Below, one piece after another: positions 34,748-43,613 of a stretch of DNA of 64,000 nt. The stretch covers positions 8,689 through 72,688 of the forward strand of contig CAZFVV010000012.1 of assembly GCA_964522165.1 (NCBI GenBank), read 5' to 3'. The stretch comes from JABWBP01 sp964522165. Lineage in GTDB: Bacteria > Calditrichota > Calditrichia > RBG-13-44-9 > J075. The first letter of the stretch is position 1; each line of letters begins with the position of its first letter. The position numbers and the translations under genes are program-made. The notes under the pieces were generated by a model. It was not told the DNA's origin. It did not search any database and worked only from the letters and a program-made list of their open reading frames with translations.

Positions 34748-36772
34748 TTACCAGATTTTCACCCGCATATCATCGGAGCGGTACATCACATCGCCCTCCT
34801 TTACGCCGAATGCCCGGTAAAACTCCGGCATATTCGAGAGCACCCCGATGGCGCGGTAGCGGCTGGGCGAGTGCGGATCGGTTAAAATCCGGCGGCGCAG
34901 TTCCTCGTCGCGGTACTTCCGCCGCCACACCTGGGCGTAACCGAGGAAAAAGCGCTGCTCCCCGGTAAATCCGTCGATTACCGGCGCTTCTTTGCCTTGC
35001 AGCGACATTTTGTATGCGCTGTACGCAATGGCCAGGCCGCCCAAATCGGCAATATTCTCTCCCAGGGTTAGCTCGCCATTCACCTGCATGGAATCCACCG
35101 GGTTGTAGCCGTTATACTGCTCGACCAGCACCCCGGCGCGTTTCTTGAATTCCGCGGCGTCCTGCTCGGTCCACCAGTCGAGAAGGTTGCCGTCGCCGTC
35201 GGATTTGCGCCCCTGGTCATCGAAGCCGTGGGTAATCTCGTGGCCGATCACCGCCCCAATAGCCCCGTAGTTTACCGCGTCATCCGCGGCCATGTTGAAA
35301 AAGGGCGGCTGCAGAATCGCGGCGGGGAAAACGATCTCATTCATAGCCGGGTTGTAATAGGCGTTGACGGTTTGGGGAGTCATGAACCACTCCTGGCGAT
35401 CGATCGGCTTGCCTAATTTGTCGATCTCCCGCCGGTATTCCAGCATACTGGAGCGAAGATAATTTTGCAGCAGCTCATCTTTCTTGATCACCAATTGGGA
35501 GTAATCTTTCCATTTATCCGGGTAACCGATCTTGGTATTGAATTTGGCTAACTTCGCCAGGGCTTGCTGTTTGGTTTCCGGGCTCATCCAGTCCAATTGC
35601 TGAATGCGTTCGCGGTAGGCGCGTTTCAAATTTTCCACTAACTCCACCATGCGCGCCTTTGCTTCCGGCTTAAAATACCGCTCCACGTAAATTCTGCCCA
35701 CCACTTCCCCAAGCACGTCATTAACCCCGCTGACCGCCCTTTTCCAGCGCGGGCGGTTCTTTTCGATGCCGCTGAGGGTTTTCTGGCGGAACTCGAAGTG
35801 GGCATCCACAAAACGCTGCGGTAAAAGCGGCGCTGCGCCGTCTAACAGCTTCCAGGCGCAGTAAGCTTTCCAATCCTCGACACTGTATTTGGCGAATATT
35901 CCGTTGAATCCCTCAAAAAAAGAAGGTTGCCGGATGATTACTTCCGGCGCGTTGGCAATATCCGATGCCTGCATAAAATAAGGCCAGTCAAAGTCCGGGG
36001 TCAGGCCGGCCAATTGGGCCAGGGCAAATTTATTGTAGGTTTTATCGCGGTCGCGATTTTCCACCCGGGTCCAGTGGTATTGCGCCAGGCCGGTTTCCAT
36101 TTCCATGATCCGGGCGGCTTTGGCGGCGGCGTTATCTTGCCCGCCCAGGGTAAGGATTTTCTCGATATAAGCGAGATATTTCCGGCGAATCTCCTGAAAT
36201 TTGGCGTCATCCTTGAAATAATAGTCGCGGTCCGGCAAGCCCAAGCCGGATTGGTTGAAATAGAGAATGTATTCGGTGGAATTTTTCAAATCCTGGTTGA
36301 CCCAGAACCCAAAGGGCGTCTGAAGCTGCACCTTGTTGAAATGGGCAAACTGCTTGATCAAGTCCTGGCGGGTGGCGATCTTGCGGATCTGCGCCAAATC
36401 CTTCTCAATCGGCTTCAAGCCTAATTTTTCGACCCGGGCGGTATCCATGTAGCTCAGGTAGAAGTCGCCAACCTTCTGGGCGTCGGATCCTTCCGGTTTG
36501 TCGGCGGCACGGGCCGATTCTTCAATGATCTCCCGAAGATTTTTTTCGCTTTCGTCGAACAATTCCGTAGCTGCTCCATAATTCGATTTGTCTTCGGGGA
36601 TAACGGTTTTTTGCAGCCAGGCCCCGTTGACGTAACCGTAGAAATCATCCTGCGGGCGGGCGGTCACGTCGAAATTTTCGCGGTCGATGCCCGATTGAAG
36701 TTTCGATTCCGAACTGTCGGCAACCAGGCCGGCCGTGAACAGTATTAGCGCCAGAAACAGTATTTTCTTCAT
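34748..36772 (-). CDS. Neprilysin-type M13 zinc endopeptidase (PepO-like)
   Basis: I start at the ATG at 36772, with AAGGAGA seven bases upstream and a signal peptide directly after (MKKILFLALILFTAGLVAD), giving 674 residues, close to the family norm of 630-700. The zinc motif is HEITH at residues 511-515 with the third ligand in GENIADLGG. The N-terminal region has RPQDDFYGYVNGAWLQKTVIP as its DDFYGYVNGAWL part. The motif NAYYNPAMNEIVFPAAIL (as NAYYNP and NEIVFPA) positions the peptide substrate. It is exported and cuts short peptides, fitting the other peptidases in the window. Confidence 0.95.
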   Translation of the reverse strand: MKKILFLALILFTAGLVADSSESKLQSGIDRENFDVTARPQDDFYGYVNGAWLQKTVIPEDKSNYGAATELFDESEKNLREIIEESARAADKPEGSDAQKVGDFYLSYMDTARVEKLGLKPIEKDLAQIRKIATRQDLIKQFAHFNKVQLQTPFGFWVNQDLKNSTEYILYFNQSGLGLPDRDYYFKDDAKFQEIRRKYLAYIEKILTLGGQDNAAAKAARIMEMETGLAQYHWTRVENRDRDKTYNKFALAQLAGLTPDFDWPYFMQASDIANAPEVIIRQPSFFEGFNGIFAKYSVEDWKAYCAWKLLDGAAPLLPQRFVDAHFEFRQKTLSGIEKNRPRWKRAVSGVNDVLGEVVGRIYVERYFKPEAKARMVELVENLKRAYRERIQQLDWMSPETKQQALAKLAKFNTKIGYPDKWKDYSQLVIKKDELLQNYLRSSMLEYRREIDKLGKPIDRQEWFMTPQTVNAYYNPAMNEIVFPAAILQPPFFNMAADDAVNYGAIGAVIGHEITHGFDDQGRKSDGDGNLLDWWTEQDAAEFKKRAGVLVEQYNGYNPVDSMQVNGELTLGENIADLGGLAIAYSAYKMSLQGKEAPVIDGFTGEQRFFLGYAQVWRRKYRDEELRRRILTDPHSPSRYRAIGVLSNMPEFYRAFGVKEGDVMYRSDDMRVKIW

Positions 36773-36946
36773 ACATTGTCTCCTTGTTTGGGGGTGAATA
36801 GCAACTCTCCATAACGCGGATATACCGTATTTCTCCCGCAAAGTTTTCATCTTTTTCACAAAAGAATTGGGTAACAGGCGGAAAAATCTACCGCATGATC
36901 ACTGGTCGATAGGATCGCTATGCTTCGAGTGGTTGTAATCGAGGCT

Positions 36947-37480
36947 TTATTGCGGAGGAAAGGATTTCATAATCTTTGCAACCATTTCATCCAAATCCTG
37001 CTGCATTTCTTCGGCTTCGCTGTCGCGATAATTCTTGAGGATACTGCTGCCGGCTCCCCGCCAGACGATCTCTTTGGCGACCGGATCGATCACGTCGATC
37101 ACCAGCGTGCCTTCATCAACGTACCCCAGGCTTATGTATCCTCCGTCATACACTCCCCAGGTGGTTGGGCCGGCGATCTGGTTTACCTGCGTTTTGGTTT
37201 CCGCCACCCCGTGAACGGCCACCACAAAATCGGCATTTTCCAGCTCCCCCAAATTGAATCCCTTATCTTGCAAAGCCTTGTTGACGGAATTCTCGACCCG
37301 CTTCAATACCCGGGGGTGTTTGGACAATTCATCATTGGGATTGACTTTAATTCCCAAAATCCAGCCGTAGGTTTTAAATTTGCTGAAGTCGGCATCTTTC
37401 TTGTGGCTCGATTTGACCTTAACGGATGAACAGGCCGACCCTAAGACCAGCGCTGCCATGAGAAACACGATCATTTTCAA
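36947..37480 (-). CDS. DUF4136-type lipoprotein
   Basis: 177 residues with a signal peptide ending in a probable lipid-attachment cysteine (ALVLGSACSS). The pattern DFSKFKTYGWILG, then RVENSVNKALQDKGFNL, ADFVVAVHG and TLVIDVIDPVAKEIVWRGAGSS is that of DUF4136, a periplasmic/outer-membrane lipoprotein family of unknown function common in FCB bacteria. A lipid anchor in the envelope is expected. It is separated from the M13 peptidase by 174 bases. Confidence 0.85.
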   Translation of the reverse strand: MKMIVFLMAALVLGSACSSVKVKSSHKKDADFSKFKTYGWILGIKVNPNDELSKHPRVLKRVENSVNKALQDKGFNLGELENADFVVAVHGVAETKTQVNQIAGPTTWGVYDGGYISLGYVDEGTLVIDVIDPVAKEIVWRGAGSSILKNYRDSEAEEMQQDLDEMVAKIMKSFPPQ

Positions 37481-37563
37481 AGAGGATCTCCTTTAGGAAA
37501 TGGGTTAAAAGTGAACCAAACCATTCTGAAGCTTGAATCGCAGGTTTTTGCCTGTCCCTCTCC

Positions 37564-37612
37564 CCTACGCAATACGGAATCCGCATTACGTGTTTCGTAT
37601 TACGTATCACGC
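37564..37612. repeat. Palindromic ATACGNAATACG repeat overlapping the radA 3' end
   Basis: Inverted arms CTACGCAATACGGAAT and the matching CGTATTACGTATCACG. The radA stop codon (37600-37602, minus strand) and its last three to four codons lie inside. Confidence 0.65.
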
Positions 37613-38985
37613 TTCACGGGCAGCAGCAGCTCGCTCACCGCGGCCACCGGGGAGAGCAGCAGGGAAAATTTTTTGCGCGCCGCCGGTTCCGGCAGGTTGC
37701 GGGCCGAGAGGTAGGCCTGCTTGAAACCCATTTTCTGCGCTTCCTGCAAGCGTTTTTCGATGAACGACACCGGGCGCACGTCCCCGCCCAGGCCCAACTC
37801 TCCGATGTAAACCGCATCCGCGTCTAAGGGCTGCTCCTGGCGGCTGGAGTAGAGCGCCGCGGCAATGCCCAGGTCGATAGCGGGATCGTCGAGGCGCAGC
37901 CCCCCGGCCACTTTTACGAACACGTCGTGGATGCCGAAGCTGAGCCGGCAATACTTTTCTAAAATCGCCAGCACCAGCGCCAGGCGGCGGTAATCGAAGC
38001 CGCTGACAGTGCGCTGCGGCGTGCCGTAATTGGAGCGGCTGACCAGCGCCTGCACTTCCACTAACAGCGGACGAGTCCCTTCGTAGGTGCACACGATGCT
38101 GCTGCCCACCACCGGCTTCTGGTGCGGGTCCATGAACAGGCCGGAGACGTTTTTCACTTCCCGCAGCCCGTCGCTCAGCATCTCGAACACCCCCAACTCA
38201 TTGGAAGCCCCGAAGCGGTTCTTCACCGAGCGGATGATGCGGTGCTGCAAAGTATTGCCCTCGAAATACACCACCACGTCCACCAGGTGCTCTAAAATTT
38301 TCGGCCCCGCCACCGCGCCTTCCTTGGTCACGTGCCCGATCAAAAACAAAGTATATTGGTTTTCTTTGGCCTGGCGGAACAGCCGGGCGGCGCACTCCCG
38401 CACCTGCCCCACGTTGCCGGGCGCGCCGGAGAATTCCGGGTTATACACCGCCTGGATGGAATCCACCACCACCACCTGCGGCTGGATTTGGGCAATGTGA
38501 TATTCGATATCTTCCACGTTAGTCTCGGTGAGCACCAGCAGCTCTTCCGAAGCGCCGCGCAGCCGGGAAGCGCGGTTTTTAAGCTGCTGCTGCGACTCTT
38601 CCCCACTGACGTAGAGGGATTTCAGCCCTCTTTTCTGCAACTGCATCAGCACTTGCAGCATCAGGGTGGATTTGCCGATGCCCGGCTCCCCGGCTAACAA
38701 GATTACCGAGGCGGGGAAAATTCCCCCGCCTAATACCCGGTCGAACTCCTCGCTGGCGCTAGAGATGCGCCTCTCAGAATCCTCCCTGGGGATTTGCGCG
38801 AGCGGAACCGGGCGGGTGCGCGGCGGCGCGGCTTTCTGTTTCTGCGCCTGCGGGGTAACAGTCTCCTCAACAAAGGTGTTCCATTCCCCACACTCTGTGC
38901 ACTTTCCCATCCACTTGGAGGACTGGTAGCCGCAGTTCTGGCAGACGTAAATTTGTTTAGATTTGGGTTTGGGCATGGCCTTCAC
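37600..38985 (-). CDS. radA: DNA repair protein RadA
   Basis: 461 residues from GTG 38985 (or 458 from ATG 38976). The N-terminal C4 zinc finger (CQNCGYQSSKWMGKCTEC), the RecA-like ATPase with GEPGIGKST (Walker A), the RadA-specific KNRFG motif (SVKNRFGASNELGVFEM, seen as KNRFG and ELGVFEM) and the C-terminal Lon-protease-like domain (DPAIDLGIAAAL) are all present. RadA unwinds DNA and drives branch migration in recombination. The last residues (VKRDT and stop) come from a palindromic repeat, so the C-terminus may have been replaced. A tiny open frame lies just upstream. Confidence 0.96.
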   Translation of the reverse strand: MKAMPKPKSKQIYVCQNCGYQSSKWMGKCTECGEWNTFVEETVTPQAQKQKAAPPRTRPVPLAQIPREDSERRISSASEEFDRVLGGGIFPASVILLAGEPGIGKSTLMLQVLMQLQKRGLKSLYVSGEESQQQLKNRASRLRGASEELLVLTETNVEDIEYHIAQIQPQVVVVDSIQAVYNPEFSGAPGNVGQVRECAARLFRQAKENQYTLFLIGHVTKEGAVAGPKILEHLVDVVVYFEGNTLQHRIIRSVKNRFGASNELGVFEMLSDGLREVKNVSGLFMDPHQKPVVGSSIVCTYEGTRPLLVEVQALVSRSNYGTPQRTVSGFDYRRLALVLAILEKYCRLSFGIHDVFVKVAGGLRLDDPAIDLGIAAALYSSRQEQPLDADAVYIGELGLGGDVRPVSFIEKRLQEAQKMGFKQAYLSARNLPEPAARKKFSLLLSPVAAVSELLLPVKRDT

Positions 38986-39000
38986 ATTTGAAAATCCTGG

Positions 39001-39087
39001 CTAATATCCCGATATTTTTCTATGCAACTCAAATTCTTTTTTGAGGCCCTGGTTTTCCAGGTAAGAATCAATATGGTTATGATCCAT
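39001..39087 (-). CDS. Possible 28-residue peptide upstream of radA
   Basis: An ATG at 39087 is preceded by a strong GAGGAGAG ribosome site eight bases away. It opens a frame MDHNHIDSYLENQGLKKEFE... ending TAG at 39001, about 15 bases before the radA start. The acidic-basic helical composition looks protein-like. It might be a real small protein, the 5' stub of a lost gene, or a leader that couples to radA. I do not recognise it. Confidence 0.35.
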   Translation of the reverse strand: MDHNHIDSYLENQGLKKEFELHRKISGY

Positions 39088-39213
39088 GATGGTCTCTCCT
39101 CATTCCGCGCCTAAATTAACCTGCTTTCACCGGGAAAACAACCGCAAATCCGCTTGTGCGTTTTGGCAGCACCCGCTTGTGGCTGATCCTGAATCCGGCG
39201 TGAATAAATTGAG

Positions 39214-39242
39214 TTGAAAACCGTTCACAAAGAGCTTATTTT
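39214..39242 (+). promoter_or_regulatory. Candidate promoter of the hicBA module
   Basis: TTGAAA (39214-39219), 17-base spacer, TATTTT (39237-39242), 27 bases before the hicB start. HicB is expected to repress here. Confidence 0.45.
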
Positions 39243-39269
39243 AGGGCAACAACATAAAGTGGGGCTCCT

Positions 39270-39509
39270 ATGGCAAAATATATTTACACGGTGATTTTTG
39301 AGCCATTAGGTGAAGGGGGTTACAATGTGGTCGTACCAGCCTTGCCGGATATTTGCACCTTTGGCGAAACCCTGGAAGAGGCTCGTGCAATGGCAGCAGA
39401 TGCCATCAAATGCTCCCTGGAAGGCCGGCTTGAATTAGGCCAACCCATTCCTCACGATGGCATCATTGATCGTGAACCAGTGAAAGAGGAGATCGCAATT
39501 ACCATTTAA
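39270..39509 (+). CDS. hicB: HicB-type antitoxin
   Basis: 79 residues. YTVIFEPLGEGGYNVVVPALPDICTFGETLEEA (in parts YTVIFEP, GGYNVVVPALPDICTFG, TLEEARAMAADAI) is the partial RNase-H-like fold of the HicB family. No added DNA-binding ribbon or helix is obvious at the C-terminus. It neutralises the HicA toxin encoded 12 bases downstream. The antitoxin-first order differs from the classical hicAB order and is common in many phyla. Confidence 0.88.
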   Translation: MAKYIYTVIFEPLGEGGYNVVVPALPDICTFGETLEEARAMAADAIKCSLEGRLELGQPIPHDGIIDREPVKEEIAITI

Positions 39510-39521
39510 CCCTTTTTCGCG

Positions 39522-39749
39522 ATGCCCAAACTACCCTTGATATCCGGGAAAAAACTTCTCAAAGCCCTGCTCAAAGCAGGGTTTCTGATTTCTCGACAAA
39601 CCGGAAGCCACGCGCAGCTATATCATCCCGATAAACCTGACGTTCTGGTGACAATTCCGGTGCATAATAAAGACCTCCCTAAAGGCACACTTAAAAACAT
39701 CTTGCGCCAGGCGGAATTGAGCGTTGATGATCTCCTCACGCTCCTATAA
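39522..39749 (+). CDS. hicA: HicA-type mRNA interferase toxin
   Basis: 75 residues. SGKKLLKALLKAGFLISRQTGSHAQLYHP contains the dsRNA-binding-like helix and the catalytic histidine in GSHAQL; VTIPVHNKDLPKGTLKNIL (as IPVHNKDLPKGTL) is the conserved C-terminal motif. HicA cleaves mRNA when HicB is lost. It faces the radC gene tail-to-tail with 37 bases between. Confidence 0.9.
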   Translation: MPKLPLISGKKLLKALLKAGFLISRQTGSHAQLYHPDKPDVLVTIPVHNKDLPKGTLKNILRQAELSVDDLLTLL

Positions 39750-39786
39750 TAACCACTGGGGGTAGGATGAAAGATTCCTCACCCCC

Positions 39787-40497
39787 CTACCCCTCTATCA
39801 ATCCCGCCTCCCGGAAACTGAAATACCTCCCCTGCCCGATGATGATATGATCGAGCACCGGAATATCCAGCAGCCGGCCCGCCTCCTGCATGCGCCGGGT
39901 GATGTTTTTATCCTCCTGGGATGGCTCCGCCTCCCCGGAAGGATGGTTGTGCAGCAAAATGACGCTGGCCGCGGATTCTAAAATCGCGGATTTGAACACT
40001 TCCCGGGGATGCACCAGCGAGGAGTTGAGAATGCCTTCGCTGATCTGCACGTCGCGGATGAGGGCGTTGGCGCTGTTGAGCACCAGGATGATGAATATTT
40101 CTTTTTTGAGGTGGGAGAGCCGCGGCCCGTAACGCTGGTACACCACTTCGGGATCGGTCACTTTCAGCTTGCGCGTGATCGGCGCGCTGGCAATGCGCCG
40201 GGCAATCTCGAAGGCGGCGATCAAGGTGACCGCCTTGACCGGCCCGATGCCCTTGAACTGGAAAAACTCCCGGTAGTCCAGGGAAGACAACTCCTGCAAA
40301 TTGCCATAGCGAGTGATGATGGTGCGGGCCAGGTCCACCGCGGTTTGTTTGCGCGCCCCGGTGCGCAGCAGAATCGCCAGCAACTCCGATTCGCTCAGCC
40401 GCTCCGGGCCTAATTCCATCAGCTTTTCCCGGGGACGCTCGCCCTCCGGCCAGTCTTTGATTTTGGTATAATATAAACCGCTCTCTTCGATTTCCAT
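39787..40497 (-). CDS. radC: RadC-family JAB/MPN-domain protein
   Basis: 236 residues. N-terminal helix-hairpin-helix part (LMELGPERLSESELLAILLRTG as LSESELLAILLRTG; FFQFKGIGPVKAVTL) and a C-terminal JAMM metal domain with LLHNHPSGEAEPSQED, the HxHP...D zinc ligands. RadC proteins are common in chromosomes and mobile elements; despite the name, a repair role is not established. It is a single-gene unit with a repeat region behind its start. Confidence 0.93.
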   Translation of the reverse strand: MEIEESGLYYTKIKDWPEGERPREKLMELGPERLSESELLAILLRTGARKQTAVDLARTIITRYGNLQELSSLDYREFFQFKGIGPVKAVTLIAAFEIARRIASAPITRKLKVTDPEVVYQRYGPRLSHLKKEIFIILVLNSANALIRDVQISEGILNSSLVHPREVFKSAILESAASVILLHNHPSGEAEPSQEDKNITRRMQEAGRLLDIPVLDHIIIGQGRYFSFREAGLIEG

Positions 40498-40548
40498 GGG
40501 ATGCCCCGGTCAGATTTGATTACACTTGTTCAGGTTAAATTGGGAGTT

Positions 40549-40629
40549 GGAGTGCGATGCTTTTACATCACTGCAACCCCGGATAGGCGGGGTTGCACTC
40601 CTTTTATGGTAATCCTCACTGAAGTGAGG
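40549..40629. repeat. Compound palindromic repeat (GGAGTGC...GCACTCC plus CCTCACT hairpin)
   Basis: Outer GGAGTGC (40549-40555)/GCACTCC (40595-40601) encloses GCAACCCCG (40573)/CGGGGTTGC (40588). A separate hairpin CCTCACT-GA-AGTGAGG is at 40614-40629. It fills the 232-base gap between radC and the GT22 gene. Confidence 0.6.
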
Positions 40630-40729
40630 CAATCTTCTTTCATGCGCCGGTTAGAGTATAACCAAAATATCGCAAAAATTCAACCGGGCTGTGTTTAATA
40701 AATCGCGAATGAACGCGAACAAGAGACTC

Positions 40730-42241
40730 TCAAGGGTGTTCGAGTGTCGCGCCGCGGCATTCATACAACGTCCACAAGGGGGTTCGCTCCATCCAGTTAT
40801 TGACGTTGAAATATTTTACGAACGCCGGGAGCACCTGGTACACCCGGGAACACTCCGGCCCCTCCAGCGCCGGATCGGTTTTGAATTTCTGGGTGGCAAA
40901 CAATATCGTCTTGCCGCTGTTGGCGTCGTAACGCGCCAACTCCTCCACATTTTCCACCTTCAGCACTTTCAGCTCTTTTTTCTTGTAAAAATTGAGCGGA
41001 ACCGCCCTGGAAAAAGGGTTTCGCTCGATATAGAGAACTTCCGTGGTAGCGGGATCATAATTTTCATAAATATATTGATACAAAGATATCTGCATATCCG
41101 CGGGTTTGAAGCAGACAATCAATAAAAGCGCCGTATTCACGGCAAGGAATAAGCGCAGCAGCGGTTTCCGCCAGTTTTGCGCCAGATTTTTGAGACCCTG
41201 AAATCGCGCATCCTCCTTGATCGCCTGGAGGGAGAAAATTAACATCAGCGGAAAAACATTGACAAGGGGAAAGAGAAAGCGCATTTCTTTATGGCCGATG
41301 AATAAGTGCAGCACCATGAAGGGCAGGGTCGTCCAGGTCAGGGAATGACGGGGAAGATAGATCCACACAAAAAGCGGGCAGATGATCATAAAAATGCTGA
41401 ACGGCGGAACCCCCTTCAGGAAAATTTCCTTGAAGTAATGCCACCAGGGCTGGATGCCAAATTGCGATACCTTGTCGTGCAGAATGTTAGCCCGAAAATA
41501 GTTCCAGGCGGTAAACGTCCACTCCCCGTAAAACCAGTAATCCGCCAGCACGCCGATGAGAACCGCCGCAGCGATTCCCAAAGCCATCGCCAGCAGGTTT
41601 GCGCAGCGCTCTTTTTTGATAAATATCAGCCACAGCCCTAACCCGGCAATCAGCACCCCGGCCTGGAATCTAATGATAAAGGAAAAGCCTAACAGAACGC
41701 CGCTGAGGAATTCCTTCCAATAATATCGCGCAGCAGCGCCGGAAGGAGGTCGGGAAAGATGGATCAACGCGAAACCGCTCCAAAACGCCAGGCCGGCCCA
41801 GTTTTCGGAAGAAAATCGCGCGTGGAGGTAGGGAAGAAACCAGGTGAGCAAGGAGAAAAACAGCAGCCATTTTTTCAGAAAACCGGCGCGAATTTCACGG
41901 TCGAAGGCGCGGATCAACCAGAACATGCACGCCAGGGAGAGCAGGGCGGATACAATCCGCAGCGCCATCGCCTGCCAAAAGGGATTCTCCGCGGAATACG
42001 CATTGAAAACTTTGATAAGCCCGTAGGCCAGGGCCGGTTGGATGGCCGGCCTGAGCCGCTCCCGGTATTCCCAGGCCAGGTCCTGCTCCCCGGCAATTTC
42101 CAATTTGAAGGCCGCGAACTCCAAAATCTGGAAATGTTCGTCAACCTGGAAGTACCCGGCGCTGAAAATCGCCGCAGCCAGGTGCGCCAATACCCCGGCG
42201 ATGATGATTTTCCGGTTCGCGGGCCAAAGCTCGTTCAGCAA
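40730..42241 (-). CDS. GT22-family membrane mannosyltransferase-like protein
   Basis: 503 residues with about ten membrane helices. The first loop has the acidic motif QVDEHFQILEF followed by WEYRERLRPAIQP, as in Alg9/Pig-B-type GT-C glycosyltransferases of family 22, which use a lipid-linked sugar donor at the outer face of the inner membrane. The motif GHKEMRFLFPLVNVFPL is the other family signature (as GHKEMRFLFP). In bacteria these modify lipid-linked glycans. It starts 17 bases after the GT9 gene, so the two are probably co-transcribed. Confidence 0.85.
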   Translation of the reverse strand: MLNELWPANRKIIIAGVLAHLAAAIFSAGYFQVDEHFQILEFAAFKLEIAGEQDLAWEYRERLRPAIQPALAYGLIKVFNAYSAENPFWQAMALRIVSALLSLACMFWLIRAFDREIRAGFLKKWLLFFSLLTWFLPYLHARFSSENWAGLAFWSGFALIHLSRPPSGAAARYYWKEFLSGVLLGFSFIIRFQAGVLIAGLGLWLIFIKKERCANLLAMALGIAAAVLIGVLADYWFYGEWTFTAWNYFRANILHDKVSQFGIQPWWHYFKEIFLKGVPPFSIFMIICPLFVWIYLPRHSLTWTTLPFMVLHLFIGHKEMRFLFPLVNVFPLMLIFSLQAIKEDARFQGLKNLAQNWRKPLLRLFLAVNTALLLIVCFKPADMQISLYQYIYENYDPATTEVLYIERNPFSRAVPLNFYKKKELKVLKVENVEELARYDANSGKTILFATQKFKTDPALEGPECSRVYQVLPAFVKYFNVNNWMERTPLWTLYECRGATLEHP

Positions 42242-42258
42242 TGAAATTTCCCGGCAAT

Positions 42259-43368
42259 TTATGAGTGGATGAGATCCATCAAGGTTTCAAATTTATGCAG
42301 CACCGCCTCTACCGGCACTTCCCGCAGGCTGAACGGGTCTTCTGAAAGCACGATCTGGTGCGGCACCCCCACGGGGTTCCAGACCGTAATGTTCTCGCCG
42401 ATCATCAACACCAGCACCGGCGCACCCATGGCCGAGGCGGCATGGGAGATAGAGGTATCCGGGGTAATCAAGACGTGCACGTGGCGGAGAAATTCCATGA
42501 TCACCCGGAAATCAGAATGCGGCGGGATAACCGTTACCCGCTCGTTGGCGACCGCCCGGGCCAACTGCTCCGCCGCCGCCGGCTGCCGGGGATTGGTAAA
42601 AATCGCCCAGCCGTCGATACGGTCGCGGAATTTTTCACCCGTCTCCCGCAAAAATTGGGCATACTTTTCCTGCGGCCATTCCCGCCGCGGTAACCCGGCG
42701 GAGAGATTGATGGCAACCACCCGCGCCGGGTTCGATTCAACCGATAGTTTTCTCACTACCTGATCGAACAGGTTCTTCGCCTGATTTTTGATCTCCGCGG
42801 GATAATCCGCCCAGGGCGCTTTTACACCGGAAATGTCCGCGCTGAGCAGATCCGCATTCAATAAAAACAAGCGCTGCAACATGTGAATTTCCCGTTTGGG
42901 GGGCAGCTCGATCAGCCGGTTGTAGAAATACCCGAAGCGCTCCTGGTCGCCGGCCAGGCGCACCGCCCCGGGGCCGGCCAGCCGGGCGATCAATCCGAAG
43001 GTGAAGGAGGGGCGGGTCACCAGGTTAACGATCAGATCGTAGCGGTTCCCGCGCAGCTCCCGTAGCAGTTTAAGGGTGCGCAGGGGGTTTTTGTAGTGAA
43101 GATAGATGTGGTCCACGTAGCCGCTTCCCCTCAACAAAACGGCGTTTGGGGGGCTGCACAGCGCATCGATGCGGGCATCCGGCAAGGCGCTGCGGAACTC
43201 CCGGAATACCGGCAGGGAAAGCACCATGTCGCCTAACACGTCATAGCGCAGCACCAATATGCGCCGGTACGGAGGCGCCGGCTCCCGGGGGGGCTGGGAA
43301 AGCAAGCTACGCAGCAGCGCCGCGCTGGTGTTCTTGAAGCCGATCTCCAGGCGTTTGCCGAGGCTCAT
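42259..43368 (-). CDS. GT9-family heptosyltransferase-like glycosyltransferase
   Basis: 369 residues. RRILVLRYDVLGDMVLSLPVF is the N-terminal Rossmann start of GT9 (seen as LRYDVLGDMVLSLPV); the donor-binding domain has NLSAGLPRREWPQEKYAQF as NLSAG and REWPQEKY, and TPDTSISHAASAMGAPVLVL as TPDTSISHAASAMG. GT9 enzymes add heptose (or related sugars) to lipopolysaccharide core from ADP-heptose. Its place between an MsbA-like exporter and a GT22 gene supports lipopolysaccharide or lipid-glycan synthesis. Confidence 0.9.
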   Translation of the reverse strand: MSLGKRLEIGFKNTSAALLRSLLSQPPREPAPPYRRILVLRYDVLGDMVLSLPVFREFRSALPDARIDALCSPPNAVLLRGSGYVDHIYLHYKNPLRTLKLLRELRGNRYDLIVNLVTRPSFTFGLIARLAGPGAVRLAGDQERFGYFYNRLIELPPKREIHMLQRLFLLNADLLSADISGVKAPWADYPAEIKNQAKNLFDQVVRKLSVESNPARVVAINLSAGLPRREWPQEKYAQFLRETGEKFRDRIDGWAIFTNPRQPAAAEQLARAVANERVTVIPPHSDFRVIMEFLRHVHVLITPDTSISHAASAMGAPVLVLMIGENITVWNPVGVPHQIVLSEDPFSLREVPVEAVLHKFETLMDLIHS

Positions 43369-43547
43369 GGATTACTCCGGAAACAGGGGTATAGGGTATA
43401 AGGTATTCGATAAAAAAACAACTTTACCTCCCTGGCTTTTTTCCATGCTTCTAACGAGGTAAAGTCTCTATTTGCATCATATCCTCCACCCGGTTCATTG
43501 ACTTCAAATCCGCTTTCATCATGATGATATTCTACATACTCATTCAT
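43365..43547 (-). pseudogene. Truncated four-helix-bundle protein fragment inside an inverted repeat
   Basis: ATG 43547 has AGGAG six bases upstream, so it is probably translated. The 60-residue frame contains RDFTSLEAWKKAREVKLFFY (20 residues), which matches the first helix of the four-helix-bundle family once called 23S rRNA intervening-sequence protein (L-E-x-W-x-K-A-R-E pattern). The remaining three helices are missing: after FFYR the frame runs into repeat DNA (IPYTLYP...) and stops at the start of the GT9 gene. The fragment lies between the inverted arms 43386-43406 and 43578-43599. Confidence 0.55.
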
Positions 43548-43599
43548 GTCTATCTCCTAAACTATTACTGATACCCTATACCTTATACCCTATATACCC
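43386..43599. repeat. Inverted repeat GGGTATAGGGTATAAGGTAT flanking the fragment
   Basis: Left arm 43386-43406 and right arm 43578-43599 are inverted copies with one or two differences, 171 bases apart. The interior holds the four-helix-bundle start. Confidence 0.7.
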
Positions 43600-43613
43600 T
43601 GGCAGTAAACCAT

